This document shows positions 44,643 to 56,909 of a stretch of 64,000 nt of DNA, piece by piece. The notes under the pieces are model-generated. The model saw nothing but the letters and a program-made list of their open reading frames with translations, was not told the origin of the DNA and ran no database searches. The position numbers and the translations under genes are program-made. Each line of letters begins with the position of its first letter. Within the stretch, counting starts at the first letter, position 1. Origin of the DNA: Pyrrhosoma nymphula (Eukaryota > Arthropoda > Insecta > Odonata > Coenagrionidae); NCBI GenBank assembly GCA_963573305.1, contig OY754331.1, positions 15,410,868-15,474,867 of the forward strand. The letters run 5' to 3'.

Positions 44643-45421
44643 GGTCGTTAACTAATCCATGGAGATAATCTCCGATTGAGATCTTTGTTACCGCGTGATT
44701 ATTACTTCATGTAGTTGACAAAATATCCTCCCCTTGGGTTTCAGTGGCTCGTTATTCTTGTCGATAAGTTTAAAAATAAGTAGGTTAGCTTAAAATGGTG
44801 AAGTTGTCTTTTTCAGTCAATGAACACCAGTTACATGCATGGCGGCGAGCCGTCGATCAATGCGCTCGAGTATATGTACCATTTAAGATGCCATATCTCC
44901 GCTAAACATTAAGATATGAAAATAATTTTACCAAGTTTATAAATAAAATAAAATAATATAATTTACTGTCCCTTATAACTTTTATGAACCTCTCAACGTA
45001 AAAAGTAAATGTAAAAAAATAATTTTTGAAGAACAAAAATATTTGCAATTTCAGATACCATCTTGGAAATTGGAAGCAATTATCGTAAATATCGACTGCA
45101 AAAGAAAGATACAAATCTAAAGTACAATTTAAAATAGTGTTTCTTCCTTCGTATTGGTGGACTTCACTGCTTTTTGGCGTTTTAATGGCATCTGTCGATT
45201 GATTCTGACAACATATTTACGTTGCCATAATTCCGTAGCTAAGGAGTTGCGACCCCATCTTCATTTGACAAAAATGCTTAAAATTACCTCTCCTACCTCT
45301 TCCAGAAGTTACTTAGCTTCCTCTTGAATCACCTTGTATATAATACTAGACTGCTCAGGGCGTCGAATTGGAGTATAGGTACTCTTGAAATGCTCTCCAA
45401 TCAGCTCCCAAGTATAGGGCT
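44643..45421. other. Unassigned interval
   Basis: No gene supported. A 70-codon minus frame (44902-45114) is AT-rich and hydrophobic. Confidence 0.45.
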
Positions 45422-45500
45422 AAAGATTCCTCCGAATAACCTTTGCCACTGCCGTGGGTCTAACCCGGAGTCATTGGCATGGGAATCGCTGTGGCCACCA
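45422..45500 (-). repeat. Possible degenerate tRNA-derived SINE
   Basis: The complement contains GGGTTAGACCC (B-box-like, two mismatches) preceded by GTGTGGTGGCCACAGCG (A-box-like). Confidence 0.3.
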
Positions 45501-45811
45501 CACCAATATTCATCTCATAGACTTAGCTGGACCAGCGAAGGAGGCTATTTTTTAAAAGTACACTTAGCAAATTCAGCCAAAACGGAAAAAATATTTTACA
45601 TGCCAAAATTCAAGAAAATCTCACTATTACTGGGTATGGCACCGCTTAGTACATTCGATTCTTTATATTTTCTATCATGTTTTAGAATTAAAAAAGATAT
45701 TTATATTCCACTATGTTTACCAGCAGGCCGGGTCAAAGTATGGTCCAAATACCTACTCACAATTCCAAAGAAAGCTTGGTCAAAATAGCTTCCAAATACG
45801 CAAACCCTAGG

Positions 45812-45848
45812 AAAGCAGGGTCAGAATTTAATTCTGACCCTGCTTTCT
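45812..45848. repeat. Perfect 18-bp palindrome with 1-nt spacer
   Basis: GAAAGCAGGGTCAGAATT, T, then its exact reverse complement. A further TCTGACCCTGCT copy follows at about 45856. Lies within a 154-codon ORF (45324-45788) and its overlap, which have no recognised domain. Confidence 0.9.
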
Positions 45849-46930
45849 CAGAAACTCTGACCCTGCTGACTCAGAAATCGGAAATAGGAACCACCAAAAA
45901 CCTACGTAGTACTCCAAAGCGGTGCAAGAGTCATCAAAGGAAGCAATACACGAGATTAATGGCAAAACACTACACCGGCCACTAGTACACACCATGGCTA
46001 AATTTAAAATGGCGGAATGAATTTTCACGATTCTCCAACTCCATCCGTTCCTCGGTTTTGCTGAAGTGGAACGAATGAAGTGGCGTGATGTTCCTGAAAC
46101 TGGAATGTTTTTGCTATAAATGTTATAAAATAATATGGAATGACGCGGTCTCTAATTTTTTATGAGAATGGAAGCAATGCAGGTGAGCGTAAACCTTTAT
46201 TGTACACATTGTGATAGCATCTGCATATGTCTACACATAAATATCTCTCTTCTCCTTGCCTCTCCGCAGCTCTGGCGGACCTCATGCGGGAGAGGTCCTG
46301 ATGATCTCTCATGTGTGAGGTCACAATACATGACGTCTCCATCATCAAGAGGTCTCACGAATGAGTTAATATGGACAGCATTATGACTCCTGTGTTGCCT
46401 GGGTACTTATCCGCATTAGCCACTATACCAGCGTCATTTCATAATTTTCTTTCCTGGCTACTGAAACAGCACGTTAAGACGGTAGACATGAAATATGAAA
46501 TGGACATGAAATATCTCTGCAAACGGCAGTAATTACAAATTTACTCGTTTACTACTGAAAATTGAATATTTTTTATTTCAACGAATCTGAAAAATAAATA
46601 TTTCAAAATACTCTACTAAAGCTAAGCAAGATACACAGCCGGAAAGTACGCCAAGAAAGGCCTGCAAATGGTTTGGGTAACTGGGTTTTATCGAAGGAAA
46701 CAACTCAAAATACGAACACCAAAATATTAATATACTCCATCAGGATGAAAAACGATAAAATAATATCATAGAGAACAAACATTACCTAAATAATTCACAA
46801 TTCCTCACATGATTGCACAGTGTATGAGGAATACATGACGGCAACGTGGAAAAGCAACAGCCAAAAGCAAGTAAATAAATTATGAAAATTTCCAATGAAA
46901 TATAATATTAAGATTTCCAACGTAACTCCC
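45849..46930. other. Unassigned interval
   Basis: ORFs up to 90 codons overlap on both strands without motifs. Confidence 0.45.
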
Positions 46931-47195
46931 ATTTTTATAATCCGTTTCGAAAGATAATGTGGCAAACTATCGACCTATCTCCATTCTGTCAGTTCCCTCC
47001 ATTGTCTTCGAGCGTATGCTACATAATCGTCTTCTTCACTTTACCCTCCCATATATATCTCCCGCACAACACGGTTTTCTCCCAGGTGCAACTTGCACTA
47101 CAAATCTCTCGATACTGCAGCGGCATATAATCTCTGCCTCCAATGGATATTCGCAACTTGATGCGTGCTACATAGATTTTTCGAGGGCATTTGAT
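46931..47195 (+). pseudogene. CR1/Jockey-type RT fragment
   Basis: The frame from 46959 has ANYRPISILSVPSIVFE, SPAQHGFLPGATCTTNLS and QLDACYIDFSRAFDS, the N-terminal half of a non-LTR RT domain up to the first catalytic aspartate block. It then stops matching and the FADD region is absent. The sequence is distinct from family B, so it represents another lineage. Confidence 0.85.
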
Positions 47196-47311
47196 TCTTA
47201 TTTATGCATTATATTAACTTTAATAGGATATAGTTTAACAAATGTTGGTAATAACTCACTCCCTGCCACACACCCTTGAGGTGACTAGCAGGGTTTTATG
47301 TAGATGTAGGT
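47196..47311 (+). mobile_element. CR1-like 3' terminus
   Basis: Starts in an ACTTTAATAGGATA stretch corresponding to the family A UTR, then the hairpin CCCTGCCAC...GTGACTAGCAGGG and GTAGATGTAGGTG. It abuts the RT fragment directly, which suggests an internal deletion or a template switch. Confidence 0.8.
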
Positions 47312-47987
47312 GTCGGGAACCAATCATTAGCCTCGGTTGTGGGTATCGGTTCAGGACAAAAGTTGACCGTATTTTTTAAATTGTTGAACGAAAGAGCTTT
47401 AGATTCACGCAGAGTCCTCTGGATGGCCGTTCTCAACACTACTCCTACATAGGGTTGAGTCGTCGTATAAATTTCCGCTGTGGGAATCGAGAATTCCTCC
47501 ATATTTGTCAAACGTCTCAATAGAGTCTTATGGGGGAAAGTGAGATTAACTTAATTTTTGCATAAATACGCGATTCCCGTCGCATTTCGGGTGATCATAA
47601 ATTAAAATCAATACAGTCTGGACCCAGTAGGAATATTTTACCAATAATTTATAAATTGGAAATCTTGAAAAATTACAAATTAAACGCGCATCAGTCAAGT
47701 TTTGATTCTTTTCACGGGACGTTTTTCCGGATATGAAACTTACTATATTTTAGCGTTGAACAGATTAAGTAATTTCCGATTGTACATACTAATATTACTC
47801 TCATGGCTATTTTTGCGATGCTTACTCTTGTGTGGTGTATTATCGGCAATCCAGAGGACTCTGGATTCACGCATGGAGAGATTCCATCTGTCGGGGGAAG
47901 TTCGCAACGCAAGGAATGATGTTATCGACAGCGCCCGAGCCTTCCTTCCCTCTTTTGTCTTTTGATTCCTTTTCGGTGTTCAGGTTG
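47312..47987. other. Unassigned interval
   Basis: An ATCCAGAG-GA-CTCTGGAT palindrome at about 47851-47868 has an inverted relative at about 47393-47425. No gene supported. Confidence 0.45.
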
Positions 47988-48525
47988 TTCCACCGTAAAA
48001 TGTCATTTTGTTAATATTCTGTCTACTTGTAGAAAACATTGTCCTCTATCTGATATGAATAAAAAACTAATAGCTTTCCAAGATACTCTCTAATTGAACT
48101 TGAAATTACATGGTGTTCAAGGGGAGTATGAGAGAAACATGAGGAAAAATAGTATTTTTCCATAAAATATAAATGCCATTTTTGCGGAAAACTATTTACA
48201 AGAAGGAAACAATCCAGATAAATTGAATAAAAATAAAATATAGGCATCTTACCACCTTATTTTTTTAGTTATTAGGGAATTACTGCCGTAATTGAAGTCA
48301 AAATGCGGTAATTCGTAGGAAATGGCGCTGCAGTCGGCTCCTATGGCTGGGAAAAAGTGCTCATTTAAAATACATTCGTGGAATAATATCTGCATATATT
48401 GTTCCTTACTTTTGGGTTTCTATAGGTAACGCATTTCATCTGTGAAATATGGATTTTTTGGACAAAATGTAAATAATGTGGAATTTAGTATTTGTTTTGA
48501 CTCCAACAGTCGCGGCGGAACCTCC
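47988..48525 (+). repeat. Dispersed repeat Rpt1, copy 2
   Basis: Aligns end to end with 533-1085 with small indels. Confidence 0.85.
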
Positions 48526-49718
48526 TTATAACCCGCGGGTGTCAGTTTGAGATGGCGTGTGTTTTACTACATCGTTCGTAATGAGTTCTTCTCAGAACTG
48601 GTCACCCTTTCTTACATCTACGTGTTTACTAGCTCATCGTCATTTATAATCCTCCCATTATTTTTAAGTTTTTTCCTTACTTGCCCTTATATATATAATA
48701 TAATATAATATAATTTTTAAGTTTTTTCCTTACTTGCCCTTATCCTAATGCTATCAACTCACATCCATCATATTTTCTCATTTCTTCCCATTACTTTCCT
48801 ATAATTCTCGTGCGTCACTCATTTTATAAATATTTAGTTATCTATTTTAATTTTTTCACGTTTAACTACATGTACTTCGTCGCGAAAGGGCTATTGCATT
48901 ATATTTCATCTTGTCGTTTTTGTTTTCGAATGGTAACATTTCAAATTTTAATCGGCAAATGTGCGTTCGCGATACGATGTCTGAAAATAATCTTCACCTA
49001 ATATCATTCATGAAGTTAATGGGAGTTTTTGGTTCGCTAATTCGGAACTCTAATTAAGAAATGTGCGTTGAGTTGTTTGGTCGTGAATGTTGCTATTACC
49101 GTGTGACATTACTGCGTGGTTTACTATTTCCGAAATTGTGATAGTTTGAGAGGATGTTGAGATTTACTTACATTTCCTCTTTTTAAAATGCTAGTTAGCG
49201 AAATAGCCATCGTTTTCGGTGCGAAGGCTCTCGATAACTGTAGTATTTCATGGCAGAATTATCGCGTCTTTGTCGTGTTTATCGTTGGTTTCTGACCGCA
49301 GCTTCTCCGGCATTTCCTTTTTAGTCTTCACGTCTTCCGAAAGACGCCTGCTTTAGCATTTTGAGAAATATTTCGAGCTTGGTTTGGTTTTAATAATGAT
49401 TGATATTCTGAGAAGCACAAGTCTACTCTGCCTAGTGAGAGTAGGAGTTTCATAGAATTGATCTATCGTAACTATTATGTGCGTCGTTCTCCCTTGGGCA
49501 GCATGCTGAACTATGAGGTTGATAATGCGAAATTTTAACCGAGGAAAACTACACCTTACTGTTACTGACGTGTACAACAATGGCCATCCTCGCCCTGAGT
49601 CCTGAGTGGCATAATCCTGGTTTGAGATTCTACGACTTTACATACGAAGGAGACTTCGTCTTACTCCATAGATCACTTGTGATGGTAAAGCTTTTGGTTA
49701 GATCGAAAGACCGTAAGA
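48526..49718. other. Unassigned interval
   Basis: No gene supported; ORFs of 60-75 codons only. Confidence 0.45.
48661..48743 (+). repeat. 30-bp direct duplication around an AT-rich spacer
   Basis: TTTTTAAGTTTTTTCCTTAC and the 10 bases after it occur identically at 48661-48690 and 48714-48743, separated by ATATAATATAA-type sequence. Confidence 0.9.
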
Positions 49719-50457
49719 CTCTGAAATCGATCGAATACAACGGAGAGAAGAAATATTAGTGAAAAGTTGTTACGATAAACGTAGCAGTGTTACCGAATTG
49801 CTGAAGGAATTAGGGCTGGAATCTCTAACTGATCGAAGGGAGAAATACAGGTTAAATCTTTTGCGCAAACTCGGAGAAGACAGTTTTTTGCCGGACGTTC
49901 AACATATACTGCTTGAGCCTACGTACTACGGTAGAAGCGATCACAGGAATAAAATAAAGGAAATTGACTGCCGAACAGATAGATTTAAAATGTCATTTTT
50001 CCCACGTACGATAAGGGATCATAATAGTTGCAATAAATCAATCATATGAAACTCCCACACTCAATAGGTAGAGTAGAATTTTCACTTGTGCTTAATAACA
50101 CCACATCATTACTAACACTTCACACCGGTCGATTTGTCCGGCATTATTTTATTTTGTTCTCTGCATGAAGTAGCATCTCGTAGCATTCAGAAATTAACAT
50201 TATTAGTAGTATTAACAACTAGATGCGTTCATAGCATTGTTCTGCATGTTTACATGTTCATTAACGTATCACTCTCCCAGTTTCCGGTTGGACTGCGCAC
50301 TGTTCTCCTGACTGCTTTTTGGTATCTGCGCCTAGCGCCAGGGGGAGCGTGCGAGGTTTTGATTTGTGCTGGGACGAGTGCTGCATGCCTGGTGTGGAAT
50401 CACCCCGTACCACACACCCTAGTGGTGGCTTGCACGGTACTTCGTAGATGTCGATGT
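49719..50457 (+). mobile_element. CR1-like family B 3' end
   Basis: ORF frame from about 49719 (EIDRIQRREEILVKSCYDKR, VTELLKELGLESL, FFPRTIRDHNSCNKS) and a full family B 3' UTR ending in the hairpin CCGTACCAC...GTGGCTTGCACGG and GTAGATGTCGATG. It aligns with the complement of 7265-8000 and extends the ORF end lost there. Confidence 0.9.
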
Positions 50458-50847
50458 ATAAAGAGAAATACGTTTTACGCCTTCCACTCTTTTACATGCC
50501 ACTGATAGGCGTGCGGTACAGGATGCCAGGAATTTTAATTATAACAAGTCACATAAGATAGTGCAGTATTACTTGCCTCATTTCGACACAAGATGTCGTT
50601 TACACCTCAAAATCTCCAGCCTCTTGCAAGTTGCCGGTCGTTCTACAAGTGATCAATACGCGACTCTCAACTACGCCCTCTGTATACAGATTGAGTGATT
50701 TTGTTTTACCTACACAAATCAGTATTATTTCTTAAAGTTTTCTTCCGATGGTAAAAAATAGCGTATTGTTGTTTAATTTCAAATCTATATGCTGGCATTA
50801 AACACAATGAAACTGATGCATTTAAGTCTTAAATCTCTGGCTCATTT
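50458..50847. other. Unassigned interval
   Basis: Nothing recognised. Confidence 0.5.
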
Positions 50848-51393
50848 AAGGTTGTGTGAGCGAGATATTTCCCTAGTCATAATGGAGACCATATTCGAAT
50901 TTTATGTTTTAATTTCAGCGTCTGTAAGAACTGTGGAATAAATATTGTAATATTAATGGCGAAAAAATATTGTTAGACATGAAAAAAATTATCAGTAAAA
51001 TATATATCTACGGATAAGTTTCTAAATTGACTCATTTTTTCAAGCCGTTCGGTGAAAACTCCTGCACAACAGAAGGTCATTTTTACGATTTCGTAAAAAG
51101 AAATGCGGTGAGTAATGGATTAATTTTTATATATAGTTGAGAAAACATACAAACAACACACCGTTAGTTTTTTGACGAAATCTAGGTGCTATAAATTCTT
51201 ATTTTTTTCAATATTCTCCCTCTGCAGGGCACAGCCCTATCCCCTGTAACACAGCCTATATTTTCAAGCAAATTGCTTGAAAAATAATTCGGTGTGGGGT
51301 TAATATTTTGATACCATTGGAAAGATGGTTCTGAAACGAGGCCAAATTCATCAAATTCTTAGTGAAGTGATTTTTCGCTCAAACTACGTTAAG
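50848..51393 (+). mobile_element. TTAA-flanked MITE (Rpt3), copy 4
   Basis: TTTAAGGTTGTGTGAGCGAG at the left, CGCTCAAACTACGTTAAG at the right; TTAA retained on both sides. Confidence 0.87.
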
Positions 51394-51539
51394 CGGCGTG
51401 GAGTGACGGGGATGTCAAATGCTGCTGCCGACGCGGTAAACCGAAAGTCTCTGCCTTTAGAGCACGGACTTGGATTACAATTAATTGGATTAGATTAGCT
51501 TTAGAGGTAGGTAAGGTGTAGCTGCGTGTTGAAATGAGC

Positions 51540-52500
51540 GTGTGGTTTCCTCTTGGCGCGCGCGTGTCGAGCACCGCCGCTATTTCACCAGCAGAGTGGA
51601 CGCCGCTCCGCCACGAGAGCTTTGGTTCAAGACGCCGCATGCCTGCCCGCCCGCTCACCTTTTCCAATCTCTCCTCCCTCCCTTCCCGCATTCTCCATCT
51701 CTCCCTCCCCCTCGGGCGCACACAAACTTTCTTCCCCTCCGCCGCCGCGTTCCATTCCTCCCCTACCCGACATTCCCTCTCCCTCCGTCCCCGCCCCCTA
51801 CGCCGGCCCCCACGCTGCTCCCCGGCCGCCCTTCAACAAGTGTGCCGTGACCGGCCGAAGAGGAAGGACCCAAAGAGCCTCGCGCCGCTCTCTCTCCAGT
51901 GTTTCCCCTTCCTCTTCTTTCCCCCCGAGACGCCTTCCATTCCTCTCCAATCGCAGCCGTCCACAAACCTCGACCCGAGGAGCGTCTGCGAGCGGCCGAC
52001 CAACGACTCGAAGCACCAGCCGGCCTCGCGAGCTATAGTGAACACCCGGAATTTCGAGCGGAGACCTCCCTGCCGCTCACCTCCATTGTTGGTGCGACGG
52101 TCGCTTTTCGGGACTGGAGGCGGCGCAATGTGATTGGCCTCCTACCGGCCAACAATCATCGCGGCAACAGTACACCAGCCGACATTCCGTCACTTGTCAA
52201 ATTGTCGGAGGCGACGAGAGCATGGGAGGAAAGCAGGGGATGTGGATAGCCTCTGCTGCCGCTTGATGCTTTCCTTCGCTTTCCAGAGCGTGCGCTGTGC
52301 CCACCGCCAGAGTCCCATGCGGAGAGGATTTGAGAGAGACTCCGTCGGACATTTTAAACAGGAGAGTTATTCCTTTCGTTTTGGAAATCCACGTCTTATT
52401 CTTCCGCGACGGATGATTGTGTCGTGTTACAGTCCACGTTGCTCGGCGTATCGGCAGCCTCTCACAGTCCACACACTCCTGGGATTATTGGTGTCGGAGC
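51540..52500 (+). promoter_or_regulatory. CpG- and GC-rich presumptive promoter region
   Basis: GC content and CpG density rise sharply compared with the rest of the window. The region contains CCGCCGC-type clusters and an inverted CCAAT box (ATTGG at about 52131). It lies 0.9-1.9 kb upstream of a first coding exon on the plus strand. Large overlapping ORFs on both strands here (up to 199 codons) are probably compositional. No TATA box or single start site can be assigned. Confidence 0.6.
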
Positions 52501-53420
52501 TGTGAGCGGAGTGCTTGTGTGAATTGGTGCTGTGCTGGATATATATATATACACATATTTATTTATTCCACGCGGAGGAGAGTTGCATCCTCCCGTGCTT
52601 CTCCGTTCGGTGAAGTGTTTCTTTTCTCGTGGTCGCTGCTGCTGGGATTAACAGGCCGCGAATGGCCACTGCGCACGGTCGGATTTGAAGCCCCGGAGCC
52701 GTACTCCGGGGGGGAGGATACAGTGTGGTGCTTGGCAGTGAGGCGGGCTGCCCGGTGGATTATCTGCCCGCCCACGCTGCCCTACCGACTCCGGTCGAGC
52801 GAGAGAGAGAGAGGATTACTTACGGCGAGAAAGAAGATCCCGGAGGCGTGCGTGTTGTGTTGTTCCCATGTGTGTTTCCCCGGTCCAATCTGTCGATGTC
52901 CCCCCGATGCCCGCTCCTCCCTCGCACGTCCAAACCCCTCCCCCATCAAGCATCCGCCCCGCGCATTGGTGTGTTTTTGTTTCACGTCGTAAATTTGGAA
53001 ACGTCTCTCCGTTGTTATGTTGTTATGTAATTGAATAATCCATGAGTGTGCCCGGTATTTTTTTATTCCATATCGTCCCACTCAATCTGTCCAAATCCTT
53101 TTAACTTATCTGGCTCTCTTTTTGTGTCACCTCAGTCCCCATTTTGAGGCCACTTCTTTTTCCTTCAGTCCCCTCTCTTTTGTTGTTTCCCAAGAAGTCT
53201 CGAAGTGGTTTAAAAATCTCAAGAGGGTGTCCTGTGGATCGAAGCGAAAGGAGTGTGATCCTGCCCTTGTGATTCCGTGTCTCAATTTGCGACCGTTGCC
53301 TCCGGTGATTTAAGTTCTCCTGGTTTTTTTTAAAACTCCTCCGGCGATGGGGCTGGGCCGGAGGCCCCACCGTCCGCTGAGGCCCTCCCGCGGCCCCCTG
53401 GTGGCCCGGGGGTAGCGGCC
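52501..53420 (+). other. Presumptive 5' UTR with possible intron
   Basis: GC-rich leader leading to the ATG at 53421. A strong acceptor-like site, TTAACTTATC then a pyrimidine tract then CAG (53101-53135), suggests a UTR intron ending there. An upstream ORF (53347-53415, 22 codons) ends 5 nt before the main start codon. A TAA at 53331-53333 is in frame with the main ATG and excludes upstream extension on a contiguous transcript. Confidence 0.5.
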
Positions 53421-53484
53421 ATGCCGACAGCCGCCCCCGACGGAGGTGTCATCAACGTCGGAGGAGGAGGTGGGAAGGCGCAAG
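53421..53484 (+). CDS. First coding exon of an unidentified host gene
   Basis: GCGGCCATGC gives a strong start context. The exon encodes MPTAAPDGGVINV, a run of five glycines, then KAQ and the first base of the next codon. It ends at AAG/GTAAGC, a consensus donor (GT at 53485-53486), leaving phase 1. The peptide is Gly-rich and low in complexity, as is common for N-terminal leaders, and does not identify the family. Continuing exons are not found in the next 10 kb, so the first intron is probably long. The conserved start context, donor and CpG-rich upstream region together make this the best host-gene candidate. Alternative: a chance frame in GC-rich DNA. Confidence 0.6.
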
Positions 53485-56229
53485 GTAAGCTCCAATCACT
53501 CTTCAAGCCGGTGTCCCTCGGCCAAAATTTGGATACAGTTTTTGTGTTGGTACAAGTTGGATACAACAGGTGTGGGCCGTGTGACATGGCGAAGTCGCAT
53601 CAGAATAGCTTTTGTCCCAAAACTTTTCCCAAATTTTACTTAGGACCATAACAGAACATTCTCTTCAGAGTAAAATAATTTTTTAATCTCACATCTCTTA
53701 AAATGGATAAATGTGGAGTCCTGAGGCCGTTGTATAACTCATTGGCTGCATGGAAAAAATGGTACATGATTTCATGCACGGCACAAAAAAACGAACTATA
53801 CCATAACAAGTCAAGGTCGGATCCACTATCGTCTTCGCTTTATTTTCTTCGGCTCTTTCATTTTTAGAAAATCTGTGCAGCCCATTCCAACTGCTAAAAT
53901 TGCCATTCACACGGCCTCTCCACAAACTTTAGTCTCCATTTTTATTTACCTACGATGGCATCGTCTGTAATATTTTCCATCCCTATTGGGACAAATGTAC
54001 GGAACCGTGGGAAGAACCATGTCGTTTCGTACAGAATTTCGAAGAAATGGTTTTGGGTGTAAAATTTGTACCCTGGAATTGTATTCTAATTTTGCCGAAG
54101 GACATTGACTTTATGTTTATGTTAAGTTTCATCCCACGGTTAATGAAAGGGAGCAGGTCTATAGGAGAAGCCTCTCATTGTATTATCTATTCAGTTATTC
54201 TTCTTTTTTTAATGGGCCGATTGGTCGCTATAATGGAAATGCAGAGCACAGCGGACCCTTGAAAGTTGAAAGGTTTAATGCTCAAATTCTCAAGCCCTGC
54301 CCGATTAACTCCAGGAAAAATAGGTTTGAATCTCGAACAGAAGTTTGGAACTACGTAAACGTGGCTGACAGAAAGCTGAGAAAACTAATTTTACTCCGAT
54401 AGCTACAGCATAGCCAACATTTTATGGAGTTGTTGATTGAAAAGAGGTGGAGGAATGTTCTCTGGGGTGAGGTGTCACTTGGGTTCCAGACCTCTTTAGA
54501 CGACCCGTCTTCCTATCTAGGCTCGGCTGCTTACTCCCCATAAGCCCTACAGGTACCTCGCTGGTACAGAGGCTGACCACAGTTTCTTTCTTGTACATTC
54601 TGAGAGAAGTTGGTCGCAGACTTGTCCGTTAGGATCGATTCTATTAGAGATTCTAATTTGTGTATAATCATATTTGATTTTACGCCTAGCTTCACAATAT
54701 TATAACCACAATTGATTCAATAACCAATATTTGCCCTTGAATGGTATTATTGTACAGCGTTGCTCCCACCTGGGTTTATGTATCTGGAACAAAACTGAGT
54801 TCTCCATTTTCATCATTTTCTTCCGCCTCAGTACTCTTCGGCTGGTTCAAGTTTTGTCATTTCACCTCGCAAATATTGAAAAAAATACGAAATTTATAAG
54901 TGTAATTCACCTCTGGCGGGACATAATATTGTTATGTACGTCTGAACACTTAATTCGGGAATACTTATGGAATGATTAGATCCTCGAAACTTCAAATGGA
55001 CGTTTCATAGACCCTAAATAACCCGAGGTATTCCAATGTTTTTTTTGCGTGAATGCACCCTAAACTTTAGCTTTGGATATGTTTAGAAGCGTTTTATATA
55101 TCAGCCTCCTGAACTTCTTCATTTTTCCGTGTTCTACCGCGTTTTGGTTGCTGTGGTGATGACAACGGTTTCGCTGGCACTACTGCCAGCGTCTTCAGGT
55201 CGAAGATGCCGGTTCACAATTTTGGTCCTGATTATATGGAGCTTCTTTCCCGCCAATTCTTGCTGCTGCCCTTCCATTGGTATTATTGGTATTATGGCAT
55301 TGGAACTAGAAAATCTTCGTTCTTATGTCAGCCTCTTATAAATGATTTCATTGTTTTGAGATTATATCATGGAGGTAATAAATTCTTTACTTAATCGTCC
55401 TTCGGAGACGTTATGCCCCATGTTCTCCCTAATGAGAAGAAATGAGCAATATGTTTCCTAATTGTATTGTCTTCCTCGTGATATGAACATCACTTTATTA
55501 TGGGACCAAATAACAATATTGATGGGATATGCATTCACGGATTTTAGCTGTTTTTCTAACTTTTTGGGATTATAGCCATACCGAAATGTGAAGCTTGTCG
55601 GAATGGATGTTAATTTCATCCTAGGTTCTTCAGGTGGCAGAATTCCTTTGCCGCTATTTTAAATCCTTCGTAGGAGTGAAAATTTCATCCATATGAAATC
55701 TCAGCCACATGGTACTTTTTTTCTGACACCATACTCTTAATGGCTCCTCTTCAGATTGCTCCCACTTTAAGGTTTTTATAGGTTGTCGTTACGGCGTTTT
55801 TAGTCGGGAGAAGACTATGAAAGATTTCAGGAAAGACAATGGGATGAAAAGCAATCGATTCAATGGACAAGGGCCCGATTCCACAGTATTGCTGAGGCCC
55901 AGTATTCTTCATTTATCCTCTCCTTAGATTATATTTTGTTTCGTTGAATCTAGACTCCAAGCTGATGCAGGAACACCTGTTCAGAGGTCTTCCGGTTGAG
56001 TGGCATTTTGCAAGAGGAATGTCCTCACCTAGGCATTTCCGCCGAATCGTGGTCGAAATTAGCGATTTGCCTCAAAAACCCATTCCTGAGAAGAAGATTG
56101 CTGGCAGTGATAATGGGCGTATCACGCGAACTTGAGTGGGAAGGAGATATAAGGAAAGAGAACAAATTCGAAGGGAGATGAACTGAATCATTCTCACCAA
56201 GAGCATTGCTTAGCCCATTGATCGAGTGT
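53485..56229 (+). other. Presumptive first intron, 5' part
   Basis: Starts with GTAAGC. No recognisable exon or repeat; ORFs up to 84 codons lack motifs. AT-rich compared with the upstream region. Confidence 0.45.
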
Positions 56230-56496
56230 TTTCAGTATAACTCTTGAATCTCTGTCCCTTTATATAATTGCGATATACATAAATACTAACGGTCCCTCTA
56301 TCATTGGTAGCATATGTTTAGTGTTGTGCATGCTTGTGAGGCTTCGCCTCCTGACAAGCATTAGCGATTTATGCTAATGCATCAATATTCGTAGTTACAC
56401 TAACTTTAGGGTTTAGTAAAATGCATGTTGGTGACTACTCACCCCCTTCCACACACCCTTGTTGTGGCTTGTAGGGTATTTTGTAGATGTAGATGA
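56230..56496 (+). mobile_element. CR1-like family A 3' end, UTR only
   Basis: Starts within the UTR (AACTCTTGAATCTCTGTCC) and ends with the hairpin and GTAGATGTAGATGAG. Confidence 0.9.
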
Positions 56497-56909
56497 GTAG
56501 GGTACCAAACGCAAAAAAGCTATTATAATTTCTACACAACTCGGCATTGAGGAGGTTTTGCCGTGGTTGTGTGAGTCATAAGAACACCGGATTCCTCCCT
56601 TTCCTTTATTACGTTCGGTTTTGTCGTATTCGAGGAAGCTCCTTTGTAGTTCTATGCTTGTGCAGAAGAAAAACTGAATTCAAATTCCAGCCGAATATCT
56701 ATTTGTCATCGGGAAACAAGCTCGCCGTCATTAGTAATTCAATCCTAAGGTTGGCTGACCGTAGCCCTCCATTGTACCCAGTCTCCTTTATGTCCTTGTA
56801 GCACTTCTGTGTCGTATCCGGATTTGGTTGGCATACGTATTTGTCACTCGATCTTCCTCAATTAACGACTTTCCCTTCTATTAAGTTCGCCCTCTATTAT
56901 ATTCTGTTA
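56497..56909. other. Unassigned interval
   Basis: An 84-codon frame at 56547-56801, no domain. Confidence 0.4.

Noticed and set aside
45324..45788. 154-codon plus ORF
   Set aside because: It runs through a possible SINE relic and has no protein-like motif.
51534..52133. 199-codon plus ORF and several overlapping ORFs in other frames
   Set aside because: All frames are open because stop codons are rare in this GC-rich CpG stretch. No domain is visible, so it is better explained as promoter sequence.
52417..52992. 191-codon plus ORF upstream of the first exon
   Set aside because: It lies in the presumptive leader, is not in frame continuity with the 53421 start, and has no recognisable motif.
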